A stretch of 11,266 nucleotides of DNA from CAZFNU01 sp964520445. Its GTDB lineage: Bacteria > Patescibacteriota > Minisyncoccia > UBA6257 > JAKLIH01. The notes under the pieces are model-generated. The model did not search any database. It was given only the letters and a program-made list of their open reading frames with translations, and had not been told where the DNA came from. This document shows, piece after piece, positions 6,324 through 11,266 of the stretch (the first letter of the stretch is position 1; each line of letters starts with the position of its first letter). Location: contig CAZFNU010000024.1 in the NCBI GenBank assembly GCA_964520445.1, positions 1 through 11,266 on the forward strand, in the 5' to 3' direction. The translations under genes and the position numbers were made by a program.

Positions 6324-8156
6324 TTATTTTTCCCAAGAAATATTAGGGTATAGTTTAACTAAACGAGCTAGATCTTCTTTGTAAAGAGCAATATCTTCTT
6401 TATTATCTGAATATTTAAGGATTTTTAGGTAAAGTTTTTCAATATCAGGTAAAACTATGTGATTTTTTACAGCTTCTGTATAAAGACTCGTAGCTTCCCA
6501 AACTCATTCTTTGGGAACTTTATGATTTTCCATAGTTTGAGCTTGGGCTAAATAAAGACTGAATTTGGCGATATAAAAACGTCAGCGAGTAGGATGAGTC
6601 ATAATTTGTTGACTCAAATAAGCGTTAAATCTTTGGATTCATTTTGCCTGATTATCATAGTAGGGATATTTTAATTTACTAATGGCATCAATGTCTCTAA
6701 ACATTAATACTTCATAAATAAAAGAATTTGATTGATGATTGCCGTTAATAAAAGCAATTTCTTTAAAATTAAAGGAATATAAAGAATAAAGAGTAATAGG
6801 GATAAGTAATAAAGGTAAAAATCAGATTTTATGATTATTAAATTTATTATCTCTTTCTTTATTCTGTAAAGTAGATAAGAAACTAAAAACAATAATTAAA
6901 ACCATAAAACCTTCAAAGACATCAAAGATGAAAAGATTTTGAGCGATATAAGAGACAATTAATAAAACAAGAGTAATTTTAGGGAAGAAACTCATGATAT
7001 CTTTAGGTAATTTTTTAATCCCTATATATCCAGTATAAAAGAAATAAAGATAAGAAATTAATCCTATAACACCGGTAGTAACAGCTATTTCCAAATACAT
7101 ATTATGGGCCTTATCAAAGCGAAATTCAACTGGGGAAACTTTAACAATTTCAGGATTAAAGTTATTCTGATAGGCAACATCAAAATTATTAGCCCCAAAA
7201 CCTAATATGGGTTTTTGTTTAAAAGCCGATAACCCGGATTTAATGATAGATATTCGATTGGCTGTGGAAATATCATTAAAAGAAATAGAAAAAAGACGTT
7301 TAATAATAGGAATTTTTTTAGGTATGGGAGAATTACGAAAAATTAAAGCAGTAATCATGGAAACTAGAATTCCAATTAAAATCACTTGAGCAATTTTTTT
7401 ACTTTTAATATGATATAGTTTGTTTAATTTATCATAAGAGATAAAACAAAAAGCTAAGAGTAAAATAGACATGCACATAAGAAAAGACAAAATAGCTCCA
7501 CGACAAACAGTTTGAAATAGTAAAAAGGTATATATTAAACTAAAAATTAAGAATAGATAATTCTTTTTTTCTTTTTCTACATCTTCAAAAAAGAGATATA
7601 AAGATAAAAAGATATTAACTAATAGAAAAACAGCCATAAAGATAGAATTTCCAATAAAACCTACTCATCTGCCTACTTCTACGTTTAAAGTATGTAAAGA
7701 AAAGAAATTAAAAGCATAGCAAACGTAAAAGGCACTGGAAATACCTAGATAAACTGTAGTTAAGGGTTTTAAGAAATTAATTCATTTTTCTTTGGTATTG
7801 AATATACAAGGAAGAATAAACAACATAATTAATCAATGAATTAAATCAAAGTTACTTTGAAACCTTTCCGGACTTCCTCAAAAACTATGTCCAGGATCAA
7901 CACCTTGTATACCAGAAATTAAAGAAATAGCAACAAAAATTAAAAAAGAAATATTAATGGCATTTCATTTTGGTCTGTATTCTTTGTTTTTAGATACTAA
8001 GATTAAATACAAAAGGAAAATAATCTCAATTAATATCTTGGCAATATAGCCACGAGGAATAAGATAAGTATTTAAATTCTGTAACCAATAACAACAAGGA
8101 GTTAATGCTAATAATCAAATTAAATAATATAATATTTTATTAATTGTTTTTTCCAT
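6324..8156 (-). CDS. O-antigen ligase/polymerase-like membrane protein, copy A
   Basis: A 610-residue polytopic membrane protein of the Wzy/WaaL/PglL type (Wzy_C), seen whole only with about 10 TGA codons read as Trp. Roughly ten or more hydrophobic segments fill residues 1-440. Signature features are SFWGSPERFQ after the first helices, GRWVGFIGNSIFMA, FQTVCRGAILS, GFGANNFDVAY (about 319-329), and the large-loop motif FDKAHNMYLEIAVTTGVIGL with His351. A soluble tail of about 170 residues follows the last helix, with paired hydrophobic and aromatic helices (HPTRWRFYIAKFSLYLAQAQ) that look TPR-like. Such enzymes polymerise or transfer lipid-linked glycans onto lipid A, teichoic-type polymers or pilin. 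It starts 12 nt after copy B and is last of the operon before the terminator. Acceptor unknown. Copy B is a clear paralogue. Confidence 0.85.
7080..7128 (-). repeat. Near-identical 49-nt tract shared with wzy-like B (8931-8979)
   Basis: Positions 7080-7118 equal 8931-8969 exactly (39 nt). After one mismatch (7119 G, 8970 A) the next nine bases are again identical. The tract encodes the conserved FDKAHNMYLEIAV stretch and the mismatch is synonymous (CGC versus CGT for Arg). Other conserved stretches of the two genes show several synonymous differences. Confidence 0.85.
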
Positions 8157-8168
8157 AATTTTTGTTTA

Positions 8169-9998
8169 TTATTTAGTTTCTTCAAAGTTTAATTTAGGAT
8201 ATTTTTGTTTTAAGAAAAAGATATTTAATTCAGCAGCTTTTTTATCATTGATATCTGCAGATGCATAAAGAACTTTGTTATATTGCTGTTCATAGTCTGG
8301 TAAAGCAACTCTATTTTGTTTAGCTTGCAAATATGATTGTTTAATGATATCAATTTGGTCTTTAGGAATGTCTTTATGTTGGTATTTCATATCAATGAGA
8401 TAAGCGTAGTAAAGGTATCCTCGTCAACGAGTAGGATATTTATTAATAAAATTAGCTAGATATTTTTCATCAGAATCAAGAATACGTTGTTGTAAAGCAG
8501 TAAAAGGACGAGAAAAACCATTTAAGATACGGATTTCTTGTAAAACTGTAAATTCACGAAGATAGGAAGGATCATCTCGGTACCCATTAAGAAAAGCTAT
8601 TTCTTTAATATTTCATTTATAGATACAAAAACAAATAGCAAGAACTAAGGGATAAACAATCAAACTAGATATTCTTTGATTCTTTTCTATCTTTGCCTTA
8701 GGATCAGGTATATTAAGAACGCTTGAAACAAAACAAAAAATTATCATTAAAGTAGCAAATCCTTCAAAAACATCAAAAACAAAAAGATTCTGAACAATAT
8801 ATGCTAGTAATAGAAAAATTAAAATTAATTTAGGAAAAAATTCCATGATATCATCCCCTATTTGTTTTAAACTAAAATGGACAGAATAATACATAACTAA
8901 ATATGATAAAAGACCAAAGATACCTGTGGTAACAGCTATTTCCAAATACATATTATGGGCCTTATCAAAACGAAATTCATTAGGAGAAATGGAAACCATT
9001 TCTGGATCAAAGTTATTCTGGTAAGCAACATCATAATTGCTAGGACCTCAGCCAAATAAGGGTTTTTCAACAAAAGCTAAGATAGAAGTTCGGAAAACTG
9101 CTAAACGATTAGCTACAGAGACATTTTCAGAAGTTGTACCTAGAATTCTTTTAATAGGTGTAAATTGATTTAATCAAGTAACTTTTCTTAAAGGAAAAGA
9201 TAAAAGGATTAATAAAACAAGAGAAAGTAAAATTCATCTAGATATTTTTCTGTTATCTAAATGATAAAGATTAATAAATTTATCATATTTTCAAAAACTA
9301 GATACTAAAAGAAAAAGAAAGCCACATAGAGCTAAGGATAAAAGAGAACCACGACAACCAGTCTGAAAAAGTAAAAATGTAAAGATTAAAGGGGAAATTA
9401 AGAAAATTCATTTTTTTTCTCCCTTTTCAATACTTTCAAAAAACAAGTAAAGACCAAGAAAAATATTAATTAATAAAAATACAGACATAAAAATAGAATT
9501 ACCGGCAAAACCAGTTCATCTCCCCTTTTCTCCGTTTAATCCATTCATACCAAAGATATTGAGGATGTAGAAAATATATAAAACAAAAGAAATAAATAGA
9601 TAAGAGATATTAAGATTCTTTAACCAAGATAATCATTTTTCTTTAGCTGGTATAAAACAAGGTAAAATTAGTAAAAGAACTCAGTAATGAAGGAAATCAA
9701 AATTACTTTGGAATCTTTCAAAACTACCTCAAAAACTACGAGCAGGATCTTTTCCTATAAACCCCATAATCAAAGATATTAAAACAAAAATTCCAAAAGC
9801 AACATTAATGAAATTTAATTTTGGTTTTTGAATTTTTCCTTTTGCTAAAAGTAAAAGATAGCAAATTAAGAGTAATTCAATAAAGATCCGATAAAGAAAC
9901 ATTTTAGGAAAAATAATCCAATTAACATTTTGAAATCAGTAAAGACACGGGATAAGGAAAACAGACCATATTAAGATGTTAGAAATTTTCTTTAACAT
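8169..9998 (-). CDS. O-antigen ligase/polymerase-like membrane protein, copy B
   Basis: A 609-residue paralogue of copy A, with about 12 TGA codons read as Trp. It has the same order of parts: N-terminal membrane helices, SFWGSFERFQSNFDFLHYW, GRWTGFAGNSIFMSVFLL, FQTGCRGSLLS, FGWGPSNYDVAYQNNFDPE, the loop FDKAHNMYLEIAVTTGIFGLLS with His349, more helices, then a soluble tail with YPTRWRGYLYYAYL and NKVLYASADINDKKAAELN that looks TPR-like. FGWG fits the family better than copy A's LGFG, and its Trp is a TGA codon. The ATG overlaps the end of fmt by 7 nt and the TAA lies 12 nt before copy A, so both copies depend on the def-fmt transcript. It is likely a cell-envelope glycan polymerase or ligase, or a protein O-oligosaccharyltransferase; sequence alone cannot decide. 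Confidence 0.87.
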
Positions 9999-10936
9999 AG
10001 TTTTGAAATTTTATTACCATTTAAAAAAGCAGATCCTGACATAATATTTTTCCCTTCTGGTTGAACGAATAATAAATCAATTAATCCATCATTGGTGGTA
10101 ACTAAGAAATGATTATTATATTCAATTACAGTCCCAGGAGCTATTTTAGATAAATCTGGTAGATCATCTAATTGGATTAAACCAGCTTGATGTATTTTTA
10201 GCATTAATTGTTTTTCGTCTTTCTCGAAAAAACAATAAACCCCAGGTTCTGTAGCTAAAGCTCGTATTTGATTATATACCTTAGAAGAATTATTGTTCCA
10301 GTTTATTTTACCATCTTCACGAGTAAATTTATTTGTAAAACTAGCTTCAACTTCTTTCTGGGGTTTAACAAAAACTTTTCCTTCTTTATACTGAGGACCT
10401 AAATTAATTACTAATTTAGCTCCCAAAATAGCTAATTTTTCTGATAAAGAATCAAAAGTATCATTAACATCTACTTCGGTATGCATTTGACCTACAATAG
10501 GACCATCATCAATACCTTCATCGATGATAAATAAAGTAGTACCAGTTTCTGTATCCCCATTCAATAAACTAGTTTGAATTGGACTTGGACCTCTATATTT
10601 AGGTAATAAAGAAGGATGAATATTCAAAATTCCACAAGAGAATAGTTTTAACATATTTTTAGGTATAATCTTACCAAAAGAAGCTAAAACAGCACAAGAT
10701 ACTTTTTCTTGTTTTAAACTTTCAATAAAAGTCTCATCTTTAAAATGATCCCCATAAAGGGTTTTAATATTGTTTTCTTTAGCAAAAGTGTCTACTTTGT
10801 TAGGAGTAATTTCTTGATTTCTTCCTACGGGTTTGGGAGAAGTAGTAATAATTAAATTAGGAATAAAATTTTGAGATTTTAAAGCCTTTAAAACCATTAA
10901 AGAGAAATGTGAATTACCAAGAAAACAAAAATCCAT
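9992..10936 (-). CDS. fmt: Methionyl-tRNA formyltransferase
   Basis: Transfers the formyl group of 10-formyl-THF to Met-tRNAfMet before translation initiation. The 314-residue protein has normal length. The N-terminal catalytic domain begins DFCFLGNSHFSL and carries the hallmark NIHPSLLPKYRGPSPIQ (105-121) with catalytic Asn105 and His107, then GTTLFIIDEGIDDGPI with the third catalytic residue Asp143. The C-terminal OB-like domain begins near FTNKFTREDGKINWNN (about 200) and includes RALATEPGVYCFF. It has no in-frame TGA, and its single Trp is TGG. It follows def by 12 nt and overlaps wzy-like B by 7 nt. Def-fmt is a classic pairing; FolD, encoded in the next operon, would supply the formyl donor. 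Confidence 0.96.
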   Translation of the reverse strand: MDFCFLGNSHFSLMVLKALKSQNFIPNLIITTSPKPVGRNQEITPNKVDTFAKENNIKTLYGDHFKDETFIESLKQEKVSCAVLASFGKIIPKNMLKLFSCGILNIHPSLLPKYRGPSPIQTSLLNGDTETGTTLFIIDEGIDDGPIVGQMHTEVDVNDTFDSLSEKLAILGAKLVINLGPQYKEGKVFVKPQKEVEASFTNKFTREDGKINWNNNSSKVYNQIRALATEPGVYCFFEKDEKQLMLKIHQAGLIQLDDLPDLSKIAPGTVIEYNNHFLVTTNDGLIDLLFVQPEGKNIMSGSAFLNGNKISKLC

Positions 10937-10948
10937 ATTAATTATTTA

Positions 10949-11266
10949 TTACTTTTTATAAACTTTTAGAGCTTTATCAATATATAGTATACCATCTAAA
11001 TGATCATATTCGTGTTGAAATATACAGGAGAATAAATTTTTTAATTTCATTTTTATCTTTCTGTTATTTAAATTTTTAGCTTCAATAATTATTTCTGTAA
11101 ATCTTTTAACAGTTCCTGACATATTAGGCAAACTTAAACAAGCTTCTTCAAGAAGAACTGTATCTTTGGATTGTTTTTTAATAACTGGGTTTATAAAAGT
11201 ATATATCCTATCAGTAGCAGGATCTTTGACAATAATTAACCTAATAGATTTACTTACCTGGGGAGC
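10949..11266 (-). CDS. def: Peptide deformylase, N-terminus cut by window edge
   Basis: Removes the formyl group from nascent N-formyl-Met peptides using a bound metal ion. The frame runs unbroken to the window edge, giving 105 residues from APQV, the end of the GxGLAAPQ motif, to the TAA at 10949. The second motif is EACLSLP (usually EGCLS), with the metal-binding Cys in place. The third is QHEYDHLDGILYIDK, containing HEXXH. About 35-60 residues at the N-terminus are outside the window. The internal Met at 11131 is not the start, because the second motif lies upstream of it. First visible gene of the def-fmt-wzy operon. Confidence 0.94.
   Translation of the reverse strand, partial: APQVSKSIRLIIVKDPATDRIYTFINPVIKKQSKDTVLLEEACLSLPNMSGTVKRFTEIIIEAKNLNNRKIKMKLKNLFSCIFQHEYDHLDGILYIDKALKVYKK

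Noticed and set aside
6704..6892. Minus-strand ORF of 62 residues
   Set aside because: It is an out-of-frame shadow inside wzy-like A.
981..9998. Many broken genes (split trpS, dinD, folD, gap, wzy), suggesting pseudogenes or sequencing errors
   Set aside because: Every break is an in-frame TGA with no frame change, and many of them sit at conserved Trp positions. Reassigned UGA explains all of them.
981..9998. UGA read as Gly, as in Gracilibacteria or Absconditabacteria
   Set aside because: GAPDH SWYDNEW, TrpRS LKQW, DUF192 FW and Wzy GWG require Trp. Gly is normally encoded by GGN throughout.
822..11266. Mycoplasma or other Mollicute origin because of UGA-Trp and low GC
   Set aside because: A type IV pilin-like gene, DUF192, DinD and WaaL-like glycan enzymes are not expected in Mollicutes. 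Not excluded without a phylogeny.

Overview
This window is about 11.3 kb of very AT-rich DNA in which every gene I can support lies on the minus strand. The most important fact is the genetic code. Almost every gene has in-frame TGA codons, and they fall where the protein families have tryptophan: the SWYDNEW and LPWK segments of GAPDH, Trp29 of TrpRS, the FW motif of DUF192, the GWG motif of the Wzy-like protein. By my hand count about 34 Trp codons are TGA and about 14 are TGG, and all visible stops are TAA or TAG. The organism therefore reads UGA as Trp (as in translation table 4), not as Gly. A standard-code reading breaks most of these genes in two, although they are intact.

The gene content does not look like a Mycoplasma. 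It includes a type IV pilin-like protein with a C-terminal STGW segment, a DUF192 protein, DinD, two large O-antigen-ligase-like membrane proteins, a short PrmC and a divergent FolD. This mix, with very short leaders and no Shine-Dalgarno sequences, suggests a Patescibacteria/CPR-type or similarly reduced bacterium. That placement is an inference from remembered family traits.

Layout in transcription order (right to left): (1) def (partial) - fmt - wzy-like B - wzy-like A, a tight operon for formyl-Met handling and envelope glycan assembly or glycosylation, ending at a strong hairpin terminator (6250-6294). (2) A near-consensus promoter (6220-6248) abuts that terminator and drives fic - gap - folD - prmC - dinD, with spacings from 18 nt to an 11-nt overlap. 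(3) After a 193-nt gap holding a perfect hairpin between two TTTTCCACA boxes and an extended -10 promoter come trpS - DUF192 - pilin-like, which runs off the left edge.

Functionally the window is mostly housekeeping: FolD can supply 10-formyl-THF for Fmt, Def removes the formyl group, PrmC modifies release factors and TrpRS charges tRNA-Trp. Accessory pieces are Fic, DinD, the pilin-like protein and the duplicated glycan enzyme. No stretch over 300 bases lacks a gene. I saw no tRNA, rRNA, CRISPR array, insertion sequence or transposase.
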